From: Symsagittifera roscoffensis
Taxonomy: Eukaryota > Xenacoelomorpha > Acoela > Convolutidae
Direction of reading: 5' to 3'
DNA length: 60,000 nucleotides
Assembly (NCBI RefSeq): GCF_963678635.1
Contig: NC_087064.1
Location: 53,588,684 to 53,648,683 of the forward strand
Shown piece after piece: positions 22,153 to 36,425 of the stretch (the first letter of the stretch is position 1; each line of letters begins with the position of its first letter). Under the pieces are notes generated by a model. The model ran no database searches, was not told the origin of the DNA, and saw only the letters and a program-made list of their open reading frames with translations. Both the position numbers and the translations under genes were made by a program.

Positions 22153-23360
22153 AGATGATTGGATCTATTGGGCTCGTGATTTCGTTCATCGAATGTCTCT
22201 TAAATATTACGCAAGAAGAGAAACCTAAAAGTAGTTGTCTTCAAAGCTAACCTAAACACAAGCTAATTTTTTTGCTGCCAAAATGGTTTAAAAAGACAGG
22301 AGTGGGCGTATAAATGTACAAATTAAAGGACCATGGTTTACGGCGGTACATATACCATATGCAGTGATTGATGGGTTTGAATTTTATTACTAGTGATCGT
22401 TAACATAATAGATTCGGGTTTCCTAATAACATTTTAGTTATAAATTGTATGATTGTATCTATTGTAAATAATTTTCAATATATATGGACGGGTTTATGGA
22501 TTTTTATATCTTCACGTAGCAAAATGAGCGTTAATCTCAATGTTTAAGAGGCAAAAACTTTGTAGAAACTCTTTAAACAAGATGAACTCGACTCAATTTC
22601 AAGGCTAGACAGTAGCTGCACACTTTTTGTCCAAAATTTTGCGATTACAGTTGAATGTCAGTCTAAAAACAGCAACCTCCATGCTTAGAAAATTTATAGC
22701 AAACCGATTCAATCTATGAAATGAATTAATACTTCAAAGTTTCATAGCTGGATTAGCTTGCTAAAAAAAACTTAACTTTTTTGCTCTGTGAATCAGTTGG
22801 AATCATTCAAAAACTCATCGCTTGACTAGCTTGCTTTAAAAAAGTTTTCGCGAACTGGTTCGATCTATAAAAGTTAGTTCAAGTTTTTTAATCAAAGTTT
22901 CGTCGGTTGAATGGCTCCAATAGAACAATTTAAACGGTTCCCTGCCGGATTTCCTTCCTGAAAAATTCTGAAGTCTTTCAAAGTTTCATAGCTGGAATAG
23001 AAAAAAAGAGTTTCATTGCTTAGAAAAAAATTAATTTTTCGTTGACCGATTTGGTTTATTTGCACAATCAAAGTGTAGTGTATTATTACGAAGATTTTTT
23101 TCAACCTAAGTTGCAAATAAAAGCGCTCATTTATTGGCAATTTGGTATATTTCAATTTAAGCATTTACACAATTCAAGTTAAGAGGTATTTAAAAAAAAA
23201 ACAGCTTATAATTTTTTCTCAAAAAAGGAACACTTGAAATTTGTTTTTTTTTTACTAATCAAAAAGACTTTTTGTTACCAAACAACGATAAGTCATCTGC
23301 AACAACAGACCATTATCGAAAAATGTATGGTGCTACTGGCCAGTTTTTCAGACAAGAAAT
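22153..23360 (+). other. Intergenic region MAN2A to U2AF2
   Basis: It holds the mannosidase 3' UTR, repeated TTTCATAGCTGG(A)-containing tracts (22740-23000) and a partial R2 copy (23070-23140). No promoter motif is distinctive. A splice-acceptor-like TTTTTCAG ends at 23351, nine bases before the U2AF2 ATG. Confidence 0.5.
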
Positions 23361-26808
<3,448 letters not shown>

Positions 26809-26909
26809 TGAGGTATATTGTCCACATTCCTGCCAGGCGTTGAGGCTTTCTTGGTTTTTATCCAACTTATTTTTTTTGCCTCATATGTCGGCTTTGTTTC
26901 TGGTGTTTT

Positions 26910-26939
26910 TAAGATTCGATGAACGTAGTGAAGACTGTT
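26910..26939 (+). repeat. Hairpin-headed repeat, family B, cut by the Polinton
   Basis: TTAAGATTCGATGAACGTAG then TGAAGACTGTT matches the family B head and stops at the first base of the Polinton terminal repeat. The family's tail is not found on the far side at 45251. Confidence 0.55.
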
Positions 26940-27179
26940 AGTAGTATTGTATCGTGTCCCGGATCCTAAGGGGGGGGGTCCTTCCTAAGGGGGGGGGGGG
27001 GGGTCCTCACGTAAAGCAAAATCCTAGGAAAGGGGTCCTTAATTTTTTGGAGGACCCCTATCCTAGGATTTTGTAAATGATCGCAAGTTCCCACCCCTAA
27101 AGTAAAAGACCCCCTCCTTAGGATCATGTTAAGCTGAGCTCAACAACCGGGACGCGATACAATAATTCCTTCTAATTCC
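26940..27179 (+). repeat. Polinton left terminal inverted repeat
   Basis: About 240 bp, matching 45018-45250 in inverted orientation. It has two G-tracts, CACGTAAAGCAAAATCCTAGG, and a self-complementary core (AATCCTAGG...GGGGTCC paired with GGACCCC...CCTAGGATT). Its outer GTATTGTATCGTGTCCCGG is repeated inverted at its inner edge (CCGGGACGCGATACAAT), so the repeat as a whole is an imperfect palindrome. Confidence 0.9.
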
Positions 27180-27541
27180 TTTGAAAGCGGTCCCTTTTCC
27201 CGCGATAATTAAAATTAATCGTCCTAATTCCTGAACTTTTCTTTTTTCGTCCTAGTTTCATGTGGATATCATTTCCTGGCTTTCTTTCTTTTCGTCAAAG
27301 ATTTGTCATGCTATTAAAGTTTATTATTCAAAACAAGCCTAAGGATTTCACACATTTGTTTGAATTAACACTTGGTTTGTGTCTACTAGTTTATTTGCCT
27401 GAAGCTATTTATGTTAAAACAGTGATTGAGCTCAATACGAGTATTTTATTAGTTGTAAATTGGTAAAAACCAAAACATATACAAGTCGAAGTATAAAAAG
27501 GACGAAGAGTAAAAATCATCTGAAAATATATGTTTCAGACT
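27180..27541. other. Polinton non-coding segment between left TIR and polymerase stop
   Basis: AT-rich; no gene seen. It presumably holds the 3' UTR of the polymerase gene. Confidence 0.4.
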
Positions 27542-30500
27542 TTAATGTTTATTGTTTTGGTTTTCTTTGCGGTGTTTTTTAGATGGTCGTTCTTCTGAAG
27601 CTTCAGATAAAATAAATGGGTTTTTTATAGGGGGACGTTCACGGACTCGGCTACTAGAAGCTTCTTCTTCTTCTTGCAGCTCTGCTTCTGAGTAGGGCCG
27701 CTGTAAAAATCCCCAATCCGGGAGTGTAAAATCGGGAGAACTGTTATCAGTTTCATTGTATGAGTTGGCCCACTCGGTGTCCATGTAAATGTCTTCTAGA
27801 AAAGCATTTTCTTCAGCGGCTTTATGGCCAAAGGGCACTGTCGAAATTCCGTCGAAAAGTAGAAAACGTTTTGAGTCGAATGGTGATAATGCAAGTTTGT
27901 TTTGTTTCACTGTCATATTGGTGTGACCTTTCGAAACTATATTATAGTTGTATACTCTCATTGTTTTTCCAGTGAATAATGTGTCCCTGAAGGTTTGGTG
28001 GACCAGTTCTCTCTGTGCACTCCGTTTAATTCCTTTGGCACTCAATTTTTGAGTGCCTTCTAAACAATAGCAAAATTATTATTCTTTTCTACAACGTTGG
28101 GGATAGCTTCATTTCACTTCAGCAACTCAATTTATACCGAACAAAATTTGATTCATTTTACCAAAAAAGAGCAGAAGACTCTAAATTATGATTAAAAAAG
28201 AGGAAACAAGAGGGAATATGTTGTCAGATAAATCAACGTTTAGGCAACATTGTATAATGTTGCCTAAATCAGCTAAATGCCCATAGTTTAATGCAACAAA
28301 TTAAGGGGTGTAGGTAGGTTGGTGGTGGTATTTTTGTTCTGTAAAAGGTAGGAATGGGGGGTGGAAGGGTGGCTTAAATTTTATTTACCATTAAGGACGA
28401 CCGAATATAGTTTCGGTTTTAGGGCGATGAATTCTCTGATCGGCTTCCCACCAGTCTCGTCTTTGAACTTCAGCACAACTTTCTTGTTGGTATCCTCGAA
28501 CAAGAAATGGTCCTTATCGTAATTTGAAAAGTCGAAATCAGCTTTTATTTTTTCCAAGTCTCGGTAAACGTCATCAGTTTTTATGGCGTAAATAAAACTA
28601 TCCGTGTCGGAGTAAAGGAGTTCCAAGTTTAGATTTGGTTTCATTTTTTGATAGTGAAACTGAAACATGAAACGCTTGGCGAGGTCTAGGATGGTCGCAC
28701 CAACTATCATAGGTTTATCCCACAATATTTTTGTTACTGAAAAGCTAATTGTGGCTAATTGATCGTCAATGATTTGAAAGCTTTTCATTGTGCTCAGAGC
28801 TGTTTTTTGTAAAAGTTCTCTCTCATTCCTTACAATCTCCAGCTTCTTTCTTCCTAACTTAGACTCCATTGTCTTACCGAAAGCTGAATTAACAATTAGC
28901 TTGTAGAAGTTCTCCTGGAATTTATTTACCGCGGCTTTTCGTAGGCGGGTGTTGAGGTCGACAAAGGGTGCCATCCAGTGACTTTGGCGGAACTGAAGAA
29001 CTTTTCCGAGGTGAGTTATTTTCATTCCTAGCTCATGGTACAATTTTAGGGTAAGGTAGTGCAAAACATAACCTTCTTTAGGATGCAAGGTCTGTAGAAG
29101 CTTTGGCACTTTTGGCAGTGTGGTGATTCCCAATTTTCCCAACATGTCGACTTGCTCGTTGCTCATTGCACCGATGTCCACTACTTCACGAGAGGGGGCA
29201 AGGGGGTAATCAGCAAAGAAGTCGTGAAGCTCTTCGGGTATGGTTAAATTGACTTCAACTATATAACCCCATTCTGATGTTTCGCTGGTGAGCAGTATGT
29301 CTGCCAGACTTTTTTCAACTATTGAAAAATCGTTTAAGGGCAAAGGGCAGTGTTTCATTATCCCCCCGTACAAATTGTTTGCATCAATATTGAGGATGTA
29401 GCTTGATGGTTCTGAGGGCGAAAAATCGTCGAGGTATTTATTGTTTGCTTTGTAAAATCGGCGCGCGTAAATCGACGACATGCCTCCTCGTATCATTCGC
29501 TGCACAAGGTCTAGATGTTCACGGTCCGTTAAGAGTTTCAGTTCGGGCTTACAAACTTTTAGAAAGGCGTCCCCGGAAAGGTTACTTGCCGTGAAGTAAC
29601 AGGCGCAATCCAGCCCGTATGTTTGATAGCAAACTTCACGAAAAGCTTCGAAAACGGAAGCAAGCAATAGCACATCTGTAGTCAAGTACAAGTCGTGGTA
29701 ATCACCAAGTGAGCCACACTTCAGTTCGGTGAAAACTTTAAGGGCATGATTGTACTCGCTTCTTGAAACACTCACATCCCCTCCTGTTAGACTATTTTTC
29801 CACATTGCTCGTGGGGGAAGGCGAGTTTCTCGGAATTTTTCGAATGAGTTGAAGTATGAGTAGGGGTAATGCCCTTTCTGTTTCAACAGACTGACTTTTT
29901 CACGTGAGTGGCCGAGTTTTTCAAAATAGTTCTCCAGCAGAAAAAACTTTTCGTTGGGCAAATTATCGACAAGTTTTGCCAACGATGCCAGCATGAACCT
30001 ATACGAATCGATGAATCTCAGATTTTCGTAGAGTTTTTTGATTTTTCCGTTTTTGTCCGTGTACGTTTTTATGTAGACTGAGATTGTCAAGGATATATAT
30101 TTTTCTTCAGATGCGGGTATTACGGAAAAAGTGTTTTCCGAATCGCTTTTTGCCAGCGCTTTGATTATAAAGTGTAAATCATAATTTGACAAATTATGAG
30201 CTACCACTGGAATGTAATTTGTTGTTTTTCTATTAACGTTACACTCATTGTGTGCCCAACCCAGAAACTTGTTGGTGTAATGGCAATGATCAAGTACCAC
30301 TTGATCATTGTCGGAAAAATCATTCTCGCATATCCAACAAATTGTAGCATCTTCCCGTTCCTGGTCTGTTATACCAGTGAAAGTGTAATATTTCCTTTTT
30401 TCTACGTAAATTTGTCTCGCTAACGATTCAAGGGAGCTAATTAGCTCTTCCATCACATTCGGTCCTCTTTTAAGCTCAAACTTTAACAGGTCTTTTTTCC

Positions 30501-32122
30501 CAAATTCGATTACTGCTAACGCGTAGCCGCACGGTTGATGGATTTCAATTGTTTGCGTGCTAGATTTTCGCGGATCAGGTTGCAGTCCGTATACTGGTAA
30601 GAGCAGTGACTCCAAATCAAAGTAGATTACTCTGGGTACGTACCAACGAGCTGTTAAGTTTTTGAACTTGTGGTCATCTTTTCCCGGCTTGGGCATTGTT
30701 ATGACGACATCTTCGTCTTGGTAGCACAGTTCTTGATGTCTTCTCAAAGTTTCGAATGAAGCGCATGTGTGGAAACATTTGCGACAAATCTCAGATTGAA
30801 ATCGGTGCACTTTGTGCCGCACGTACTCGACCAGTTTCTGGAGATCACTTATCAACACATAGTGATATTTTGATCCATCTGTCAGCAGCAACAAGTCCAC
30901 AATCAGGCTAGTAGTGAATCTGCTCGATACTCTTATGGGCAACAATTCGCCATCGTTGTACCTGAACAGAAAAATAATTTTTATACCTAGGTTTGAAATG
31001 AAATAAAAAGGGTGTTTGAATAGGTGAAGAACATTATTGAAGGAATTTTAAAATTTTTAGAAGGAAATTAGAATTTGCTTACCGGAAGACGTTGATTTGA
31101 CAATTGTTCAACTTTTCAAATCTGTCCATATCCATCAGACCCATTGGCATTTCGTATTCCCCATTGATTTTCACAATTCCTTCTTTGTCGAGATTGTAGG
31201 TTGAGACTTTGTTTTTCTCCAGCCACCGTCTAGATGTGGGGTAGAGGGCCGGCTCATTCACATTGTGATATGCGGCAACAAAGGAGTAGAGAAAGCAACG
31301 GTCATCATCTTTAGTGTTGATATTTGTGAGCAGAGTAGATGCTGCGCTGAGTGCATCAGGTAGCTCGAGGTAGGATCCTGCTCTTATTGGTGAGAAGGCC
31401 GCGAAACTGATTTGCAATTTTTCAATTCTGTCAATAATCCATCCGCTACCATGAGAAGAGAACGAATTGACTTGGTTGACCATATGTTCAATCAGTTCCA
31501 AGAATTGAACCCCAGCTATTCCCTCGAAGTACACTGTCAATGTCTTAGTGTTCAGAAACAGCATGGTCCTTTCGAAGTTTCCACTGTCCCCGTCTTGCAC
31601 AGTGGGAATTTTGATCATTCCCACTTCCACATGGAATTGCACCTTGTTCGGACCCTCTTTGACCCTTTCCAGTATAAGAGCATCTATTTCCTCCTTGTTT
31701 TGCATCATGACTTGAAGCAAATCCATTTCTTTTTCACCAACTTTGAGATCGTATCGACGCAATTTGCCTCTGAACGCGCTTTCCGTTGGGGCAGCGGAAG
31801 ACGTCGTCTCAATGCCGTCCCAAACAGGCAATGCGTGCTTCTTCAGCAAGTGTTGTCCATAGCTTTCCGCGGTGAGAAATATTGTATGGCAATAGATACA
31901 ATGACTATTCGAAGTCATGTCATGTACCAGCTCGACGTGCTCTCGGGCTTCCGACAAACTCTCGAATGACTCTAGACACTCATCGCAAACAGTTTGAGGA
32001 GGAGGGGGAGGAAGGATCTTGTGAACTTTTTGCTCATGTCTTCTCAAGTTCCTTTTAGAGCTCAGTATTTTTCCGCACTGCTGGCAAGGAACAGGTGTCG
32101 CGATAGAAGTAGAGTTCGGCAT
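27542..32122 (-). CDS. PolB: Polinton protein-primed DNA polymerase B, three exons, C2H2 N-terminus
   Basis: Exons 32122-31083, 30961-28389 and 28059-27542, with introns 31082-30962 (GTAAGC...TTCAG) and 28388-28060 (GTAAAT...TTTAG), give 1,376 codons in one frame. It copies the element by protein priming. N-terminus: three C2H2 fingers (C13/C16/H29/H34, C46/C49/H62/H67, C75/C78/H91/H96). The end of exon 1 has the conserved pre-exonuclease block with GSGWIIDRIEKLQ. Exon 2 holds YFDLES (exonuclease I), a zinc/HNH-like CWIC...DHCH...HNEC cluster, HNLSNYDLHF (exonuclease II), DANNLYG (motif A, about 29366-29395), KLIVNSAFGK (motif B, about 28875-28903) and YSDTDSF (motif C, about 28600-28620). 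Exon 3 carries the usual C-terminal block NKLALSPFDSKRFLL...GH, then a charged tail. All three stretches are needed for a full-length enzyme; the two introns explain the apparent breaks. Confidence 0.93.
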
Positions 32123-32839
32123 TGTTTGTTGAAGTTACTGAAGTAATTCAGGAAAATTTCAAGAAAATTTAGGAGAATTTCAAGTAGAACTGGTTATGGA
32201 AAAGCAAAAGCGAGAAGTGACTAGCGCCAAAAAACTTTGCGGGTAAGGGCAAGTAGAAGCCATTAACGAGAGTTATACTTCGCCGTCTTGGCAATAAGTC
32301 TTTTCCTTTCCAAAAACAGGGTTTATTCTAGCTTTAAGCTCTATATGTCTCATCACTCTGCTCAAGTGGAGGGGTTTTGTATACTAAAAACTGATTCATT
32401 TACAGCCTCAAACTTTTGCTGTTAATTTTAAGGGTTAGCGATAAAATTTTGGCTTTTTTTAGGCGACTGGTTTAGACTTTCAATTAACATTTCAGCACTA
32501 AATTACAAAATTTAATGCTTAGAATGATTCAGATAGAGCCTAAAACTTTTTCTGACTAATTTTAACCGTGAAACAGTAATTTCCTAATGATTTCAAGCCC
32601 ACTTCTTGGTTTGCGTAAATAGGTATAATAAAAAGTAGATTTATGAGATAAAAGTATTCAGAAAGTAAAGCCCTCAACTAACTAATTAAGTTGAAAAAAT
32701 AGTAAACTTAAAAAATGAAAATTTTGCAAATTTGACACCTTGATAGTTACCGATGCATGATAAGCATAGATTGTCATTTGAATGTGTAAAAGATATCGGA
32801 ATCAAAGTTTCCTTCATGTCATTCGGTGTCCCGTGAAAC
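32123..32839. other. Polinton non-coding DNA between PolB start and internal inverted repeat
   Basis: AT-rich with no convincing gene. It should contain the PolB promoter, but no distinctive element is recognised. Confidence 0.4.
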
Positions 32840-32944
32840 ATTTCATATCATGTCCTTCGAAATATTAAGGCATGGCCGTTTGGTTTAAGGGGCAATAGCT
32901 AACCCGGCGTTGCTCGTCGCTACGCTCCTCGGGAACGCCTCCCG
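32840..32944 (+). repeat. Internal inverted repeat, left copy (105 bp)
   Basis: TTTCATATCATGTCCTTCGA ... GGGCAATAGCTAACCCGG, CGTTGCTCGTCGCTACGCTC, CTCGGGAACGCCTCCCG. It matches 36426-36530 in inverted orientation with about three mismatches. GGCGTT...AACGCC inside it is self-complementary. It is far more GC-rich than its surroundings and is followed inward by a T-run. Confidence 0.9.
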
Positions 32945-33778
32945 TTCTGTAATTTCAAGTGAAATTTTTTTTTTTCAAAATAAAGGAAAACCTCAAACTT
33001 TTTATGTTGTGAAAAAAGGAAAAGTAATGTTTAAAAAAGTGTCTTTTAAATCTATCAACAAAGAAACCAGTAAGTTTTGTGGGACCTCGAGCACAGTTCT
33101 ACTGGTCAAGTTCGAAATTTAAAAAACATAATTTTTTAACTTCTTTTTTCCTTCATTTTTAGCTTGAATTATTCGTTCGTTTTAAATTCAAGTGAATGTG
33201 GTTTGAAATTTTTAGGAGCTATCTGATACGTAATTAGGACAAGCGTAGAAATTCAAAAAAAAAACAATTATAGCCCAATCAATGAGAGTAGACGCCTGAA
33301 AAGTTGTGATTTTTTGAGAAAATCTGATTTTTGTGAAAATATTGAAAAAAAAAATTGGGAAAAAATTTTTTTTCTCTCCAAATCCATTGAAACTACCCTC
33401 AATCAATTTGCCATGAATTTCTGAGCAGGGTTAAGGGTCATGTTCATTTTTCGAAAAAAAAACATAATTTTTTTTTTTTCACATTTTTACCAAAAAATTG
33501 TCCGTTTTTCACCCAAAACATGTATATGAATGTAATATAATGCAGATTTATGGCTTAAAACACTCTCTGTTACTTTGCGTAAGACCTGGCTAACCCCACC
33601 GGGCACAAAGTATGATGAGAGAGCGAGGACAGAGAGTGTTTGATAAAAAAGCCAAATAAATATGGTTGGACTACCAACAAGAAAATGTTGGACCCTTCCA
33701 TATTTATCTTTCTTTTGAAAAGAAAGCAATATCCCGAAAAGGATATTCCAAATGGGGTTCACTAGTGAGCAAGTGTAT

Positions 33779-33779
<1 letters not shown>

Positions 33780-33817
<38 letters not shown>
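33780..33817. repeat. (CT)n microsatellite
   Basis: About 18 uninterrupted CT dinucleotides inside the module. Confidence 0.9.
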
Positions 33818-33818
<1 letters not shown>

Positions 33819-34069
33819 CTTTCTCAAACAACAATTTTAGCGTAAAATTATTCTCGATTTCTGATTTTTTTCTAGTTTTTCTCTAAGATTTTGCTGAAAA
33901 CTTTACGGGGCAAACTTTAATTGATCTATTAAGCAAAATAAAAACTGAGACAAAAAATATACACACAGTAATGTTAAAACAGCTTAGAAGTCAAATCAAA
34001 CAAAAATGAAAATATAAAACCTTGGAATAATATTTGAAACAAAAGAAGGAAAGTTTTTTGTTTAAGTTA

Positions 34070-34714
34070 TTAGAAACCTCGAAACTGTAGTTTTCTCTTT
34101 TTTGGCGCATAGCAAGCTGCATTTGGAGGAGTGCCTTGAATGAGATCTGGGGTGACTAGATCAATTGTCTCCGCACTAGATGAAACCCGAGCATCCGAAT
34201 AGGAAGTTGATTGTTCTGGAGTTGAAACTGGTCCCCTAACAAACGACTCGGGAGACATTGCTGTCGGAATATCCCAGTACGCTTCGCGCTCTGCATAGTC
34301 ACGAATACATCCCTCCTGATTTTCATACAACGGCATTGACTCGCAGTCATACGCGAAGAGAATTTTTCTTGGAGACTGCTCGAGCGAGGTTGTGTCGTTT
34401 ATCTCCGTCTTTTCTAATGCCGGATAGCTCTCGTGAATAGTGCAACTCTCGTACATTCGTTTTCGATTCTGTCTAAGTAGATCGATGTGATCAAGGAGGT
34501 AGTTTGGTAGCATGATATGACTTTTTGTAGTCCATTCCTCGTTTTGATTCTCGTCGTTTTTTCGGGGAGCCAAGTCATTGAACGGACTTGCTGTAGACGG
34601 AGAGACTCTCTCTTTCTGTTGATGGATGACTGCAATCGACTCTCTCGTGTATGTTTGGTAGATAATGGTTCTTTCTCGATCAGACACTGAGATTATTTGT
34701 AAAGGACTAGTCAT
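34070..34714 (-). CDS. Uncharacterised 214-residue protein of the internal module
   Basis: ATG at 34714. The protein is hydrophilic and rich in Ser, Thr, Glu, Arg and Tyr, with no membrane segment, no Cys/His metal cluster and no catalytic motif I recognise. The middle holds the best candidates for folded sequence (SHIMLPNYLLDHIDLLRQNR and ILFAYDCESMPLY). The C-terminus is basic (APKKRKLQFRG) and could act as a nuclear localisation signal. The long open frame, ATG start and position inside the module support a real gene, but two shorter overlapping frames on the same strand are also open. I do not recognise a family. Confidence 0.55.
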   Translation of the reverse strand: MTSPLQIISVSDRERTIIYQTYTRESIAVIHQQKERVSPSTASPFNDLAPRKNDENQNEEWTTKSHIMLPNYLLDHIDLLRQNRKRMYESCTIHESYPALEKTEINDTTSLEQSPRKILFAYDCESMPLYENQEGCIRDYAEREAYWDIPTAMSPESFVRGPVSTPEQSTSYSDARVSSSAETIDLVTPDLIQGTPPNAACYAPKKRKLQFRGF

Positions 34715-35335
34715 GACTTGAAGAGGTTTAAAGTTTTGTTAAAATGAAATGACTGAACTACCGAAATTGAGAGAATGAAAAGTATGAAAAGTTTATTAAT
34801 GAAAATGAGATCAGGAAAGGGGTGGCATAGTTCAATTAGGTCAAAGCTAATAACTTTTTAGGCGAGGCTATCAAATTTTATTCATTCTTTTAAGCATGAC
34901 GCCTGAGGTCATGTTAGGAATGAATGTGAAAACCCGATTTTTTAGATTTATGTGACAGCTTTATTATAGTGGTTACGGGCGAAAGCACTCAAAATCAAGT
35001 TTTCATGATAGTTTGCCAGACATTCATTGTTATGCTGTTAGAAATTCATTACCATGATTCATAACAGTCATTAAAATAACCGTCACAATAAATAACACTA
35101 GAAGATTTTTAGACAATAGCCGGGGGAAAAAGTAACTAAATACCCATATAAAAAGAGGTTTATCGTTAAAGAAATTATATCCTTGGTGATTAAGTCTTAT
35201 CAATATGGCTTAGGGCGCTCGTAAACTTTATCACCTAAATTTTTACTTTGGGAGCGCATGATCTGTCTCGTATACTGTGATCAGTCATTCTTCAACGTTC
35301 CACACTAAAAACCAGTTGGTTGTTATTCATTTATA

Positions 35336-35695
35336 ATGTACGCTTCTCTTGACACGGATGTAGACTATTTCGATGATTTTAGGGATATATCTTCGAATGA
35401 TAAACGTTTAGTTAGAGTCGGTGCAAAAACATTCGCACAGACCGGTACTTACATAACTATCAAATTGTACAAAAAAGACGAAGAGGGAACTTTTAAGTAT
35501 CGACAAGGAATAACTTTGTCAACTGGTGAATTCGAGTCCTTGGCGGACAATTACACAAAAATTAAAAGGTTGACGAAAGCAAAAAACTGCGACGTGACTG
35601 AAAAACTTAGAAAAAAGCGAAACAAATCTAAAAAATCTTCATGCTCTGAAAAGGAATGCGAAAGTGAAAACGATGATAACTGTCGGGTTGTGTAA
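35336..35695 (+). CDS. PC4-like (Sub1-like) nucleic-acid-binding protein, 119 residues
   Basis: ATG at 35336. Residues about 30-75 follow the pattern of the PC4/Sub1 coactivator fold: a VxVGAKTFxxxGTYITIKLY strand pair, a DEEG turn, basic residues, RQGITLSTGEFESLADN (PC4 proteins have R/K-x-GI-x-L-x-x-x-x-W/F-x-x-L) and a short helix. PC4 proteins bind single-stranded or melted DNA and act in transcription and replication. The C-terminal 40 residues are a Lys-rich then acidic tail (KLRKKRNKSKKSSCSEKECE). It is followed 37 bases later by the next gene on the same strand, suggesting co-expression. The assignment rests on pattern recognition of a short fold. A role as the element's single-strand-binding protein is inference. 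Confidence 0.55.
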   Translation: MYASLDTDVDYFDDFRDISSNDKRLVRVGAKTFAQTGTYITIKLYKKDEEGTFKYRQGITLSTGEFESLADNYTKIKRLTKAKNCDVTEKLRKKRNKSKKSSCSEKECESENDDNCRVV

Positions 35696-35732
35696 CATTA
35701 TCAACTCGTTATTCGATTGAAACTTCAAAGCA

Positions 35733-36359
35733 ATGGTTGAAGCAATGTATGAGCAATCCCCTGATTATTTCAAACAATTCCGTAAAAATTACAAATTTTT
35801 CATCCTGAATCATGAACCCAACTTTTCAGGCTTCGCTTCAAAAGCAAATTTTGCAGTATCCTCCCATTCGAATAAATTAGATTTTTGCAACCATTCGATT
35901 GACAACGAAAAACATTATCATGTGCTGGTCGAATTTACGAAAGAGTCTACCGATTTACTTAACAAGATGACTTCAAAAGCCTTCGTTGTTCCTTGTCTTC
36001 TCTCTACATTCAAATATTTAATTTTGGGTTGCTCCAACTATGAATTGTCTGGCCCTCTGATGGAAAAACTGAAAATAGCTGTGAATTATAACTCTATCAA
36101 CAACTTAGATGTTAGTGGTGTTCCAGTTCGCAGACGATTGCCTCAAGTTTGCTTCGGCTCGCAGACTAAATCTGTTCAAACTCAAACTGACCTGATTACT
36201 AACGTAACAATTGAACGCTTTACTAATATTTTGAATGGTGAAAACGCTGCTGAGTTTTCTAAAATAATTGACATAATTTTAAGTGGGTATGGTTGTATGG
36301 AAATTGATTCAAACACTTTGTTTGTGAAATTTATCATGGAGAAGAAATTCAAGTTTTAA
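35733..36359 (+). CDS. Uncharacterised 208-residue protein with HYHVLVEF motif
   Basis: ATG at 35733, TAA ending at 36359. The N-terminal half has alternating strands and helices: FKQFRKNYKFFILNHEPNFS, then EKHYHVLVEF, then LLSTFKYLILGCSNYEL. H-x-H in a hydrophobic strand followed 20-40 residues later by a helix with Tyr/Lys is the layout of HUH replication endonucleases, but the catalytic Tyr cannot be fixed, so this is only a possibility. The C-terminal half (SVQTQTDLITNVTIERFTNI and LSGYGCMEI) is unrecognised. It lies just inside the right copy of the internal inverted repeat. Its base composition is AT-rich like the rest of the module. Confidence 0.5.
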   Translation: MVEAMYEQSPDYFKQFRKNYKFFILNHEPNFSGFASKANFAVSSHSNKLDFCNHSIDNEKHYHVLVEFTKESTDLLNKMTSKAFVVPCLLSTFKYLILGCSNYELSGPLMEKLKIAVNYNSINNLDVSGVPVRRRLPQVCFGSQTKSVQTQTDLITNVTIERFTNILNGENAAEFSKIIDIILSGYGCMEIDSNTLFVKFIMEKKFKF

Positions 36360-36425
36360 ATATTGGTTTTCTTTCGCTCTTGTATACCAAAAAAAAAAAA
36401 AAAAAAAAAATTGTTACTACACAAG

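Noticed and set aside
31412-31969. A 185-codon plus-strand frame opposite PolB exon 1
   Set aside because: It is the antisense shadow of a well-supported coding exon.
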